A DNA stretch of 64,000 nt from Sapria himalayana (lineage: Eukaryota > Streptophyta > Magnoliopsida > Malpighiales > Rafflesiaceae): NCBI GenBank assembly GCA_029783825.1, contig JAREIK010002467.1, positions 243,043 through 307,042 on the forward strand, in the 5' to 3' direction. The notes beneath the pieces are model-generated. The model saw nothing but the letters and a program-made list of their open reading frames with translations. It was not told the origin of the DNA and made no database searches. Positions 27,290-39,404 of the stretch are shown here, in pieces; position 1 is the stretch's first letter; each line of letters starts with the position of its first letter. A program made the translations under genes and the position numbers.

Positions 27290-28252
27290 TTACCTCTTCC
27301 CATTTTCTTCCACCTCTAGCTTATCTCCTTCCTCCATGCTTCCTTCATGAGTTATTCTGTTACTAGCCTCTCCCTCTCCTAATAAATGACTCACATTCTC
27401 TCTCATATACCCCTCTTCTTCCTCCATTAAACCTGCCTCAATTACAGGTTTCTCTCCAGCCCCTCCCTCCTTCCTAATCCATCTTTCTACCATTCTTTTT
27501 CTACCTTCTAACCCTTGCACATTTTCTGATTGTTCTGTACCCATCTTACACACCCCCGATTCATGCCCAAGTCTCTTACATTTTATGCAATAAGTAGGCA
27601 GATTTTCGGGAATAACAGGTTGCCAAAACCCATTATTCTGCCCATCTTCTCCATTACCGATCTAGATCATACTAAGTGGCTGAGTGAGTAGGTTACAATC
27701 TACACACACGCGAGCATTGCTTGGCCTTGCCATAGAAACAGTAGCTTCATCACGAATAACAGGTTTACCCAAACAAGATGAAATTGTGTAGAGAGATTGA
27801 GAGTTAAACAAATATAATGGAAGATTCGGTAAGGAAACCCATACCAGGGCTAGAGGTGCCTCCTCCTGTGGACTGAACTTCTTCGTCCACCTCAAGACGT
27901 GCATGGGGAAGCCGTTCACTTGCCATAGACCTTTATGCCATAAGCAGTAGAAGTCCTCAATCATAAAACACTGCAGGAAGACGTGCTTCGCGTCATAGTC
28001 GGCTAGCTTCACCCTTTCCGTAAGCTTTAACGAGGAGATAAACTACTGTATTTCCTTCGGGTGAGGCCTTCCATGAGAAAACTTACTAATAAGCATATAT
28101 TCAAAGGGCTCCATGAACTTGCGCATCTCTTCTGTTGAAAAAACAATCACGAGACTCCCTTGTTTGTTTTCGAAGCTACATAAGGGAGGCGCGGGCTCTC
28201 TTAATATCGATGCAAAAGACTTATTGTTTAGTAATAAGTCTTTTTGCTCCAT
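27290..28252 (-). pseudogene. LINE ORF1 (DUF4283-like, CCHC zinc knuckle), pseudogene
   Basis: Starts at ATG 28252 with MEQKDLLLNNKSFASIL. The following region, including KLADYDAKHVFLQC, WQVNGFPMHVLRW and VWVSLPNLPLYL, has the pattern of the DUF4283 nucleic-acid-binding domain of plant LINE ORF1. A C-x2-C-x4-H-x4-C knuckle (CIKC, GH, VC) lies at about 27550-27591. The reading frame is intact apart from two in-frame TAG stops (about 28043-28045 and 27662-27664), and it ends at a TAA near 27290 after a Glu/Gly-rich tail. The plus-strand LINE copy keeps further acidic coding sequence beyond this point, so the ancestral ORF1 was probably longer. The protein would bind element RNA as part of the retrotransposition particle. 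Confidence 0.85.
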
Positions 28253-28293
28253 TTTGAGCTTGAGAGGAGCATGATTTGAGCAACAATGGCGAA

Positions 28294-28331
28294 TTTCTCT
28301 CTCTAGAAAGTCGTATTTTCTCTCTCTAGAA
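28294..28331 (-). repeat. Duplicated motif at the LINE 5' end
   Basis: In LINE sense the first ~38 nt are two copies of TCTAGAGAGAGAAA separated by ATACGACT. The outer copy directly abuts the satellite, so this probably is the true 5' end of the element and supports full length. Repeated 5'-UTR starts are common in LINEs and may carry promoter activity; that is inference. Confidence 0.6.
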
Positions 28332-28947
28332 TTATCTATCTATTTGTCTAGTCTATCTTACTATCTTCTGTCTAACTATCTAACTATCTGACTATTTATT
28401 TTTTTATCAAAATAAGTATTCTATCTATCTATTTGACTATATATAATTATGTTTGTGTCTATCTATCTATTTGTCTATCTTACTATCACTATACTCTTCT
28501 ATCTATCTATCTTTCTATCTATTTACATATCTTTTATCTATCTTTTTGTCTAATTGTCTATCTAACCTTTTGTCTAATTGTCTTAATGTATATCTCTCTA
28601 TCTGTTAATATGGGTTTTAGTTTATCATTCTATAAGTCCATGTATTTATTATCTATCTATCTATCGGTCCTATTGTCTATATGTCTATATGCCTATCTAC
28701 TTATCTATATATCATTTTATCTATAATCTTTCAAATTATCTATCTATATATTTGCCTATCTCTCTATCTATATGTCTATCTGTATATCTGTATATCTATC
28801 TATCAATCTATCAATCTATCAATCTATATGTTTATCTATCTATATATTTTTCTATGTATATGTCTATCTATCAATCTATGTAACTCTCTAACTATCTATC
28901 TATCTATCAGTCAAATTATCTAACTATCTTTTAGACTATCACTCTCA

Positions 28948-28997
<50 letters not shown>

Positions 28998-30510
28998 ATC
29001 TATCTATATCCATCTGTCAATCTATATATCTATCAATTTATCAGTCTATCTATCTATCTTTCTATCTATTTATGTTTCTATCAATCTATATGTCTATCTA
29101 CTTATCTATCTATCTATATTTATCTATCTATCTATCTATAGATCTATCTATTTATCTCTATCTTTCTATCTATTTATCTCTCTATCAGTCTATATATCTA
29201 TGTATGTATCTTTCTATTTGTCTAACTGTCTATCTATTTATTTATCTATCTATTTGTTTATCTATATCTCTATCTATCTATCTATCTAATAGTCTATTTG
29301 TATAAAAGTCTATGTGTCTATCCAACAATCTTTCTATATATCTATCTATTTGTTTATCTATCTATTTAGCTAACTATCTATAAGTCAATCATATTTTTTG
29401 TATATGTGTCAATCTATTTATCATTATATATATATATATATTTGTCTATATGTCTAACTTTCTCTTTGTCTATTTGTCTATCTATCTATATCTATTTGTC
29501 TATCTAACAATCTATCAATTTATCTTTCTGTTTATCTTTATAACTATCTAATTCACTAACTAAATATTAAAAAATATATTGATCTATCTATTTGTATATC
29601 TATCAAACTATTTAACTATATTTTTTTTAATTAGTATATCAGTCTATTTATCTATGTCTATCTCTCTATTTGTGTATTTGTTTATTTATCTACCTATTTA
29701 TTTGTCTATATCTCTATCTATCAATTTTTTTTTAGTATATATGTCTATCTATATTTCTGTGAATCTATCTAACAATCAATCTTTCTATTTGTCTATCTAT
29801 TTGTCGATCTATCTGTCTCTCTATTTATTTATTTTTATATCTATCTATCAATTTATCAATCCATCTATATGTCTATATGTCTATCTATCTATCTATATAA
29901 TTATCTAAGTATTTAATTGTCTTTCTATCTATTTATCTATCTTTCTATCTATAAACTATCTAACAACCTATTAGTCAATCAGTCTAATCATCTATCTGTC
30001 TATTTATTTATTTATTTATGTCTCTTTGTGTATATGTTTTATAATAAATCTGTCTATTTATCTATCTATCTATCTATTATATTTGTTTATCTGTCTATCT
30101 ATCTTTATATCTATTTGTGTTTCTATCTATATGTCTATCTTTATTTTTTCTATCTGCATATGTTTCTATGTATCTATATATCTATCATTCTATCTATCTG
30201 TCTGTCTGTCTATCTATCTATTAATCTATCTATCTAGCTATCTATTAATCAATCTATCTATCTATGCATGTATGTATGTATCTATCTATCGATTTATTTG
30301 TCTGGATACCTTTCTTTAATCTATTTGTCAATCTGTCTATCTATATTTCTATTAGACTATTTGACTATCTATATATTTGTCTATTTGACTATATGTCTAT
30401 TTATCTATCTATCTGTATATTTGTCTCTCAATATATATGTATTATCTATCTATGTATTTTCATATATCTATATGTCTATCTATATATTTATATGTTGTAT
30501 ATGTAATTTG
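28332..30510 (+). repeat. Degenerate (TCTA)n satellite, block E (TCTA on + strand)
   Basis: TCTA array resuming at the LINE 5' end. It contains the (TA)n tract 28950-28995, which is the first anchor of the ~3-kb higher-order repeat described separately. It ends in an AT-rich transition into non-satellite DNA at about 30511. Confidence 0.96.
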
Positions 30511-31019
30511 TTTTTATTTAATATATGTTTGTATAACAAAATGCTTTTATGTTTTAATATTTTCATGTAAGTGTAGGAAATGAAATATTAAAAGGCCGTG
30601 GATGCAGTAAGAGCACAATAACGAAGGTCCCACTATCAGACCCTCTGCAGTTAAATGAATCAAGATGTTTTTTAATATAAAATGATTTGTAATTTTATTT
30701 TTCGGGTGGCTTTTTGACCCGTGGAACTGTTCATCATCCCTCTCTTCTCTATGCATGATTTTTTTTGAATGCTCTGTGTACTGCATACTATAAGACGTTA
30801 CGTTTTTGGTTTTAATCTATGATGCATAAGCATTTTCTAGTAGATGTAGCTAGTCGTATTGCGTGACTAGCAACCCACGTTATTTTTGGTATTGATTCTC
30901 ATTTGTTTTTAATTCTGTCATGGATGCTTGTTGGAATGGGATATATATTGCTTGTTTTCTATGTTTCTGTTGTTTCTATTTCTTAATTTCACTAACGTGG
31001 AAGCGCAATTCCCCAACAC
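30511..31019. other. Non-satellite island, possible solo-LTR remnant, no gene
   Basis: About 510 bp of ordinary AT-rich DNA within the array, with no coding homology (the Met-led ORFs at 30547-30786 and 30920-31158 look like chance). Read on the minus strand its right edge begins TGTTGGGGAATTGCG, a typical plant copia-like LTR start, and the left part could end CCTACACTTACA at about 30566. The flanks TTTCA and CTATA do not form a target-site duplication, so a solo LTR is only a suggestion. Confidence 0.35.
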
Positions 31020-31119
31020 TATATATGTTCCTATTTATATTTTTATCTATTTGTTTATCTATCTATCTATCTACTTATTTGTCAATCTATCTATATTTCT
31101 ATTTGTCTATTTGTCTATT

Positions 31120-31151
31120 TTGTGTGTGTATGTGTGTGTGTGTGTGTGTGT
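31120..31151. repeat. (TG)n dinucleotide tract
   Basis: TGTG-rich run with a TATG interruption, next to the non-satellite island at 30511-31019. Comparable (TG)n or (AC)n tracts in the array are at 14275-14296, 17519-17535, 45951-45976 and 47113-47127. Confidence 0.95.
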
Positions 31152-31974
31152 AATATAGATATCTTTCTTTCTTTATTTCTTTTTGTCTATCTTTCTATTC
31201 ATCTATTAGATTTTCATTCTATCTCTATATGTGCCTATAGGGCAATCTATCTATCTATCTATCTATCTGTATATATGTTTATCTTTCTATATGTCTATAT
31301 GCATATCTCTATTTTTATTTATCTATCTATCTATTTTTCCATCTGTCTATCTACCAATCTTTCTATATGTTTATCTATCTATTTAACTATTTTTCAATTA
31401 GTCTATCTTACTATTTGGGTATCTTTCTATATGTCCATCTTTCTTTATTTCTATATGTCTATTTTGTCTTTTGATCAATTAATTTATCTGTCTATCTATC
31501 TGATTGTCGCCTAATTATCTATCTATATATCTATCTATCTGTCTATCTATCTATCTATCTGTCTAACTATCTAAATATCTATTTTTCTATCAATCTATTA
31601 GTCTATCTATCTATCTATTTCTATATTTATAAATGTGTTTATGTGCCTATCTATCTATTTGCTGATCTATGAATTTGCCTATCTATATATATATAAATAT
31701 ATCTATCTATCTATATGTCTATCTGTATATATACTTATCTATCTATCTATCTATCTGTTTGTTTGTCTATCTATATATTTATATGTCTATCTGTATATCT
31801 ATACATCAATCTATCAATTTATATGTATATCTATCTATCTATCTATTTGTCTATATATCCATATGTCTATCTCGCAATATAGGTATCTATCTAAATATCT
31901 ATCTTTTTATTTATTCATCTAATTGTCTAACTATCTTTCAATCTATGAGCCTATCAGTCACTCTGACTATCTAT

Positions 31975-31977
<3 letters not shown>

Positions 31978-32039
<62 letters not shown>
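31978..32039. repeat. (TA)n dinucleotide tract, about 62 bp
   Basis: A nearly perfect AT/TA run with a single TT interruption at about 32014. It forms the anchor of the second copy of the ~3-kb higher-order repeat. Similar tracts occur at 28950-28995 and, shorter, at 34989-35002. Confidence 0.95.
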
Positions 32040-34332
32040 CCATCTATCAATCTATATATCTATTGATTTGCATCTATCTATATATCTATCAGTCTATCTA
32101 TCTATCTTTCTATATGTCTAACTATATATTGATCTATCTATATATCTATATATCTATCTATTTATTGGTCTATCTATCTATCAATCTATTTATCTATCTA
32201 TCTATCTATGTATCTATTTATATGTCAATCTGTCTATATATCAATCTATATATCTATATATCTATCTATTTGTCTATCTATCTGTTAATCTGTCTATCTA
32301 TCTTTATATCTTTTTATCTATCTATTAGTATATAAGTCTATGCATCTATCAATCTATTTGTCTATCTATCTATTTGTCTATCTATCTATTTATCTAACTA
32401 TCTATAAGACTATAACATTATCTATATATCTGTCTATCAATTTATCTTTATATCTTTATATCTATATATATGTCTAACCTTCTATTTGACTATTAGTCTA
32501 TCTGTCTATTTATCTATTTGTCAATCTTTCAATCTATCAATCTATTAATCTAACTATTTTGTTTTTCTTTCTATTTGTATAATTCACTAACTAACTAATA
32601 ATATATCTGTCTATCTATATATTTGTCTATCTGTCAAACTATTTAACTATCATTCTATTATTTGTCTATCAATCTATCTCTCTATATCTCTATCTATCTA
32701 TCTATCTATATGTTTATTTGTCTATTTTCTATATACATTTTTGTTTATAAGTCTATATGTCTATCCATGTATCTATCAATCTATCTATTAGTCTATCTAT
32801 TAATCTATTTATCTGTCTATCTATCTATCTGTCTATTTATATGTCTATATATTTATCTATCTCTCTATCAATTTTTTATCTATCTATCTATCAATTTATC
32901 AATCTATATTTATATCTATATATCAATCTTTCAATTTATCTAACTATCTAATTATTTATCTACCTATTTATCTATATACCTCTCTACCAAACTATCTATA
33001 TAATTAGGTCGATCAGTCTAATCATCTATCTGTTTATCTATTTTTCTATTTATGATCTCTTTGTGTATATGTGTCTATCTATCAATATGTCTATTGTCTA
33101 TCTGTCTATCTTTCTATCTTATGTTTGTTTATCTATGTATCCTATCTATCTATCTATCTATGTATCTATCTATTTATGTATCTATCTATTTTCTTTCTAT
33201 CTTTTTTCTGTCTATCTATGATTCTATCTGTCTATCTATCTGTTTATCTATGTATCTATCTATCTATTCATCTATTATTCTATATGTCAATCAATCAATC
33301 ATCAAATAATCAACCAATCTATCTATCTTTATGTCTATCAAATTTAACTGGCTATCTATCTATCTTTTATCTGTTTATCCTCTATCTATTTACACATGTA
33401 TCTATCTTTCTGTGTATATCTATCTGTCTATCTATCATAATATTTTACTATATATCTATTTATCTATCATTTATGCATATATCTATATATCAATATATCA
33501 ATATATCAATATATCAATATATGAATATATCTATATATCTATATATTTATATAATTATATCTATATATCAATGAATATATCTACATATCTTCCTACCTTG
33601 TTATCTATCAATCTATTTATATATCTATAATTTTATCTGATTATCAATCTATTAATCTATTTGACTATATATCTATCCAACTGTCTATATTTCTATCTAT
33701 TTATTTATCTTTCTATATGTCTATCTACTAATCTATCTATCTATATATCTATCTTTCTATCTGTATATCTGTTTATCTATCTATCTATTTATCTATTTGT
33801 ATATATCTATGAATCAATCTGTCAATCTATGTAACTATCCACCTATCTATCTATCTATCTATATTATTTTCTAACTATCATTCTGCCTATCAATCTATTA
33901 GTCTATCAATCAATCAATTAGTCTGTCTAATTATTAATTTGTATATCAATTTATTTCATTATCTATCTTACTATCCAACTATCTATTAGACTATTAGTTT
34001 ATATGTCTATCTGTATGTTTATTTATCTATCTAATTTTTTATCTATCTATATATCTATCTATCCATCCATCTATCTATCTATATATATGTCTATCTGTTT
34101 ATTTATCTATCTATCTATCTATCTATTTAACTATCTATCTAACTATTTATCTATCAATCTATTTGACTATTTTTCTATTTTTCTTTCGATGTCTATATAT
34201 TTATCTATCTATATACCGGTCTATCTATTTAATTGTCTATCTATCTATCTGTATGTCTGCCTATCTATCTATCTATTTAACCATTTAACTATCTATTTTT
34301 CTATCAGTATATTAGTCTATCTATCTATCTAT

Positions 34333-34540
34333 CTAACTATCTTTATATATGTTTATGTGTCTATCTAACTATTTATCTATCTAACTATTTATCTATCTAT
34401 CTAGCTATCGTAATATCTGTCTATCCATCTATCTTTCTAACTATCTTTATATGTGTTTATGTGTCTATTTGACTATTTGTCTATCTAACTATTTATCTAT
34501 CTGTCTAGCTATCTTAATATCTATCTATCCATCTATCTCT
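34333..34540 (+). repeat. 105-bp tandem duplication
   Basis: AACTATCTTTATAT, then GTTTATGTGTCTAT, then a TCTAGCTATC motif followed by AATATCT and CTATCCATCTATC, appears at about 34333 and again at about 34438 with small differences. This is a local duplication imposed on the TCTA background. Confidence 0.7.
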
Positions 34541-37500
34541 CTATCTTTCTATATATCTATATATCGATTTATCTATATATACCTATTTATTTTTTTATAT
34601 GTCTATCTCTCTATTTCTTTCTATGGTTTTTAATTTATCAATATATTACTCTGTGTTTATCTATCCATCTATCTCTCTAATTATCTATATATCTATCTGC
34701 CTATATGTTTATCTATCTATCTTTCTATCTATATTTTAACTATATATCTGCCAATCAATCAATCTATCTTTATATCTATCTATATATCTATCATTTTATA
34801 TGTAAATCTATATATTTATCTATTAGTATATCAATCTATATGTTTATCTAGCTATCTATTATCTATTTATCTATATGTCTATATGTTAATTTATCAATCT
34901 ATGTAACTATTTAACTATCTATCTTTTTAACTGTCTATTCATCTAACTGTTTAACTATCTTTATGTCTATTTGTCTATTAGTCAATCTATATATATATAT
35001 ATCCATCTGTCTATCTGTCTATCTATCTATTTGTCTATCTATCTATTTATCTATCTTTCTATCTATATCTATATGTATATATCTATCTATATGTCCACCT
35101 ACCTATCTATCTATCTATCTATTGGTCTTTCTAATTATCTATCTATCGTCAATCTATCTGTTAATCTGTCTATCTAACTATCTATGTATCTGTCTATTTG
35201 TCTATATGTTTATCTATCAATCTATATTTCTATTAATTTGTTTATCTTTCTATGAGTTAATCTTTTTATCCTTTATCTATATATGTATCTATCTGTGTAT
35301 TAGTCTATCAATCTATAACTCTATGTGTCTTTCCATCTCTCTATCTCTTTATCTATCTATTTGTGTTACTATCTATATGTCTATCTCTATATCTGTATAT
35401 CTGTCTATCTATTTAACTTTCTATCAATATATCTCTCAATATGTCTAACTTTCTATTTATCTATTTGTCTATTTGTCTATATATCTATTTGTCTATGTAT
35501 CTATTTGTCAATCTATCTATCTATTCATCTTTCTATCTATATAATTCACTAAGTAACTAAAAATACATTTGTTTATTTGTCTATTTGTCGATATATCTAA
35601 CTATTTAACTATCTTCCTATCTATTAGTCTATCAGTATATCTATCTTATATCTATCTCGCTATCTATCTATCTGTATGTCTATCTACCTATTTATTTGTC
35701 TATCTATCTATCTATCTATTTGTAAATATATATATATATATATGTATATTTGTTTATCTATTAATCAGTCTATTTATCTATCTATCTATCTATTTATCTT
35801 TCTACCTATATATCTATTTATATTTATATCTATCTTTTTATCTATAAGTCTACCTGTTTATTTATCTTTCTATCTATAAATTTATCAATCTATCTATATG
35901 TCTATATGTCTATCTATCTACTATATAATTGTATAACTATTTAATTAGCTATCTATCTATTTATCTTTCTGTCTATCTATCAAAATATCTAACTACATAT
36001 TAGTTTATTAGTCTAATTGTGTATTTGTTAATATGTATATCTATTTATGTCTCTTTTTTGTCTAAGTGTATATTTATTAATTTGTCTATTTGTCTATCTG
36101 TCTATCTATGTATCTTATGTTTGTTTATCTATCTATTTTTCTATTTATCTATCTATCTATGTATTTGTCTATTTGTCTATTTGTCTATATGTCTATCTAT
36201 CTATTTGTCTATCTATCTATATATTTATCTATCTATTTATATGTCTATTTGTCTATATGTCTCTCTATCTATCTATCTATTATCTATTTATCTATATATT
36301 TGTGTATCTATCTTTCTATCTATCAATCTATTTATTTGTATATCTATCTAAATATTTATCTATCTATTTGTGTATATATCTATATATCTATCTATATATA
36401 TACTTATTTTTCTATCTAGCTTTTTATCAATCAATCTATCTATCTACCCATATTTGACTCTATATTTATAAATATATTTCACTATTTATCTTTATATCTA
36501 TCTATATGTCTATATGTCTATCTTCTATCTATCTATCTATATGTCTATCTACATATCTATCTATCTATATATTTATATATCTATATGTTTATATGTCTAT
36601 TTGTCTATCTTTTTATTTATCTATTTGTATATATGTCTATCTTTCAATCTATCTTTTTATGCAACTATCTATATTTCTATCTTTCTGTATAACTATCTGA
36701 CTTTCTTTCTTTCTTTTACTCTATTAGACTATAAGTAAATCAATTTATCTATCTATCTATATATCCATCTATTTATCTATTTATCTATCTAATTGTCTAT
36801 TTTTATATCAATATATTTATTTATCTATATAACTATTCAACTATCTATCAGTCTATCACTCTATCAGTTTATCTATCTATTTATTTATCTATCTTTCTAT
36901 TTTTATATCTGTGTATATATCCACAAATCAATCAATCAGTCTGTCTATCTTTCTATTTATCTATCTATCTAATTACTTTCCCCTCACTCTATCTAAGTAT
37001 TTGAATATTTTTCTAAATGTATTTCTATCTATCTTTATATATGTATGTATGTATCTATCTATCTATATATCTATTTATTTTTTGAACTCTCTAACTATCT
37101 ATCTATCTATCTGTCTATCTTTCTATTTGTTTAACTATCTATATTTATATCAGTTTATTTTACTATCTATCTTTCTATTTATCTATTTAAATATCTATAA
37201 ATATGTTTATATGTTTGTCTATCTATTTGTCAATAAATCTATTTGTCTATCTATCTAATTATCTATTTATTTATCTATTTATCTATTTATCTATTTGTCT
37301 ACCTGTCTATCTATCTATCTATCTATCTATCTCTCTATCTATTTGTCTATATGTCTATGTCTCTATCTCCCTATCTACCTTTGAGTTTTTTAGCCTATAG
37401 TCTATGTACCTATCTATTAATCTATCTAATTGTTTATGTGTCTATTTGTCTATATGTTTATCTATATATCTATCTTTATATCAATCTTATATATATATAT

Positions 37501-37570
37501 ATATATATATATCTATCTATCTATTTTTCTATCTATATGTCTATCTGTTATCTATCTATCAGTCTATCTA

Positions 37571-38403
37571 TCAAGAGTAAACTACAACTCATAAAAATTA
37601 TGAACAGTGTGAAGGTCATACATCAGCTTATGCTACTAAATTACCAAGTCCATACCATACCATGGTTATGGATGCAGGTGGACCTGACTTGGACTTTCAC
37701 ACTACGGAGGAGAGTCCAGATCTGATAGCAATAAAATTGTATGAGATGTTACAAATGATCGATTGAGCATTGTGGCCAAGGTTGAGAAATACTTATAGTT
37801 ATCTATAGTAGCTCGATTGTTGAATAGTAAGTCAGAATATCATTTACCAGAGAGATGTTATGATTCCTTATTTGAATTTATGAAAAAGGTACTACCTTAG
37901 AGAAACACATTGCCAACAAATTTTTATGATACGAATAAGGTGGTAAAAGGATTGGGTATTCCTATGAACATAATTTATTGTTGTGAGCATGGGTGCATGA
38001 TATATTGCGGTGTAGATAACCCTTTGAAGTGTTGCAATTTATGTGGGAATCCTCAGTACAAATGTATTAGAAAGGAGTCAACAAAACACTTGGGTGATGT
38101 TTTGTATAAAAGGATGTATAACTTTCCTCTCATTCCTAGGCTACAGAGATTGTATGTTTCAAAAACAACTGCTAAGGATATGCGTTGGCATGATGATCAT
38201 GACAAGGATGATAGTGTTATGCATCATTCATCAAGGCTATGTTTCATTTTCACCAGTTGCATCCTTCATTTTCCGCGGAGAGTTGAAATGTCAAGTTGGG
38301 ATTATGTAGAGATGGATTCCAACCATTTGGTTAATCGGGTAAGCAATATTCGTGTTGGCTAATCATTGTAACACCATTAAATTTTTCATTGGGGATGTGT
38401 ATG
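37571..38403 (+). pseudogene. CACTA transposase TNP2, N-terminal part, pseudogene
   Basis: From ATG 37668, + strand translation gives MDAGGPDLDFHTTEESPDL and KLYEMLQM. After a frame change comes RLLNSKSEYHLPERCYDSL, KKVLP, LPTNFYDTNKVVKGLG, the cysteine-rich CCEHGCMIYC and CCNLCGNPQYKC, and PLIPRLQRLYVSKTTAKDMRWH. A second frame change at about 38225 leads to HPSFSAES, NVKLGLCRDGFQPFG, QYSCW and GMCM. This order is diagnostic of the plant CACTA (En/Spm) TNP2 family. At least four stops and two frameshifts inactivate it. Homology ends exactly at 38403, where a CACT-initiated element end begins. The 5' end of the element is lost in the TCTA array. Confidence 0.9.
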
Positions 38404-39068
38404 CACTTCTAAATTTCACCAGATTACCAACCAATTATTTGGTCGGAAATTCGGCATTTTTTGGTCGGCAAACCTAAAACCGTCCATTTACTGACCAAAA
38501 TATTTGGTCGCAATTTTGCTCGTCGCTAAATTTTTTACCGACGAAAAATCAGTCGGTTTTGGAAATTATCGACAATTTAAGGATCCTCTACTAACAAAGA
38601 ATTACCGACTATATTCCGACAATTTACCAACCAAATAAATAAGGTCAGTGATTAGACTGCAAATGGTCGGTAATTACCGACCATTTGGAGGCCATTTGCC
38701 GACAAACAAAATCCAATGATATTCCGATCATTTTCCGACCAAAAGAATTAGGTCGGTAAATGGTCTCTAAATGGTCAGTAATTACCGACAATTTATAGAC
38801 AATTTACCGACAAAAAACCAATGATATTCAGACAATTTTCCAACCAAAAGAATAAGGTCGGTAAATGGTCACAAAACGGTCGGTAAAAACCTAAAAAATT
38901 GCAACAAAAAACTGATCAAAATCTTTGAAAATCAATGGTCGGTAATTGATCTGCAAAAGAATTATTGACCATTTGGTGACCTTTTATTGACCATTGATAT
39001 TAAAATATTTTGGCTAGTTTGGTCGCAATTTGGTCGGTACGTATCGACTGAATTTTTTTTTTGTAGAA
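38404..39068. mobile_element. CACTA terminal and subterminal repeat region
   Basis: Starts CACTTCTAAATTT directly after the broken TNP2 codon run, close to the CACTACAAAAA terminal repeat of CACTA elements. It contains many copies of GGTCGG/CCGACC motifs in both orientations, often as near-palindromes (GGTCGGTAATTACCGACC), from 38430 to 39040. It ends at TTTTTTTTGTAG (about 39068), which would be an inverted CACTACAAAA end with two changed outer bases. Dense short repeats next to the ends are the presumed TNPA-binding region in this superfamily. Either it is a ~665-bp non-autonomous CACTA, or it is the 3' subterminal region of the minus-strand element to its right. Confidence 0.7.
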
Positions 39069-39400
39069 TTTCTGCAGATACTGTAGAAATTGGAACATAA
39101 AGCACAAAATAAATAATTATTTTGCTTCCAATTTTGATTCAGCACCTACAAAAACTTTTACAGATAAAACAACAAAATAAAAATCTAATTAACTCCAGAA
39201 AACAAATATTTATATTGCATATATATATTAAAAACATCAAGATAAAATAAAAAAATAAAATCCAAAAGCAAAGTTTAAGGCATTAAAAAAAATGTTTGTA
39301 ATACACTAAATCATCCAACCTAGTTTTATAATCGTTATGCTGCGACATTTCTAGTTCACACGGTGAGATATTGGGTACTAGGTATTGTTGTCTACTGCTG
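39069..39400. other. AT-rich spacer between CACTA subterminal repeats and coding remnant
   Basis: AT-rich non-coding sequence with no domain. It lies between the GGTCGG-rich region and the end of the minus-strand TNPA-like gene, so it is plausibly that gene's 3' untranslated region. Confidence 0.4.
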
Positions 39401-39404
39401 CTAG

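Larger units (their letters stand above)
21985..28331 (-). mobile_element. Plant L1-type LINE, near full length, inactive (LINE-1 of this window)
   Basis: A 6.3-kb non-LTR retrotransposon on the minus strand, flanked on both sides by GATA in its own sense. Order in sense: a 5' UTR starting TCTAGAGAGAGAAA, ORF1 with a DUF4283-like region and CCHC knuckle, about 400 nt, ORF2 with endonuclease, reverse transcriptase, zf-RVT and RNase H domains, a ~1-kb 3' UTR, and a 3' end reading GGTATTCCTCCGCC, AAAAGAGAGGG and a short A-rich tail. A full-length copy would mobilise by target-primed reverse transcription. This one cannot: ORF1 has two in-frame TAGs and ORF2 has several frameshifts. It closely resembles the plus-strand copy at 48451-53692, so both derive from a recent common source. 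Confidence 0.95.
28950..36200 (+). repeat. Higher-order repeat of about 3 kb in the TCTA array, three copies
   Basis: Four anchors recur in the same order and spacing. A (TA)n block starts at 28950, 31978 and 34989. ATTCACTAA occurs at 29551, 32582 and 35544 (555-604 bp after the block). A CTCTTTGTGTATATG-like string occurs at about 30018, 33052 and 36046 (1057-1075 bp after). TTATGTTTGTTTATC or a one-base variant occurs at about 30077, 33119 and 36115 (1126-1141 bp after). At least the first ~1.2 kb of each unit is therefore homologous. The second part of the unit is less clear, and copy 1 carries the unique patch at 30511-31019. Confidence 0.75.
31020..37570 (+). repeat. Degenerate (TCTA)n satellite, block F (TCTA on + strand)
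   Basis: A 6.5-kb TCTA array containing copies 2 and 3 of the higher-order repeat, a (TG)n tract at 31120-31151, a long (TA)n tract at 31978-32039, an ATATATCA tandem patch at about 33480-33530, and a 105-bp duplication at 34333-34540. It ends where TNP2-like sequence begins. Confidence 0.96.

Noticed and set aside
26956..27350. + strand ORFs of 66 and 92 aa
   Set aside because: Antisense to the ORF1 tail and inter-ORF region of the minus-strand LINE.
30920..31158. ORFs with a possible hydrophobic N-terminus before the TG repeat
   Set aside because: They run from the non-satellite island into TCTA and TG repeats, so the C-terminal part is repeat-derived, and no homology was recognised.
39068..39069. 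Intact autonomous CACTA element spanning 37.6-42.8 kb
   Set aside because: The two TNP2 parts are on opposite strands, both broken by stops and frameshifts, and only one or two degenerate termini are visible.
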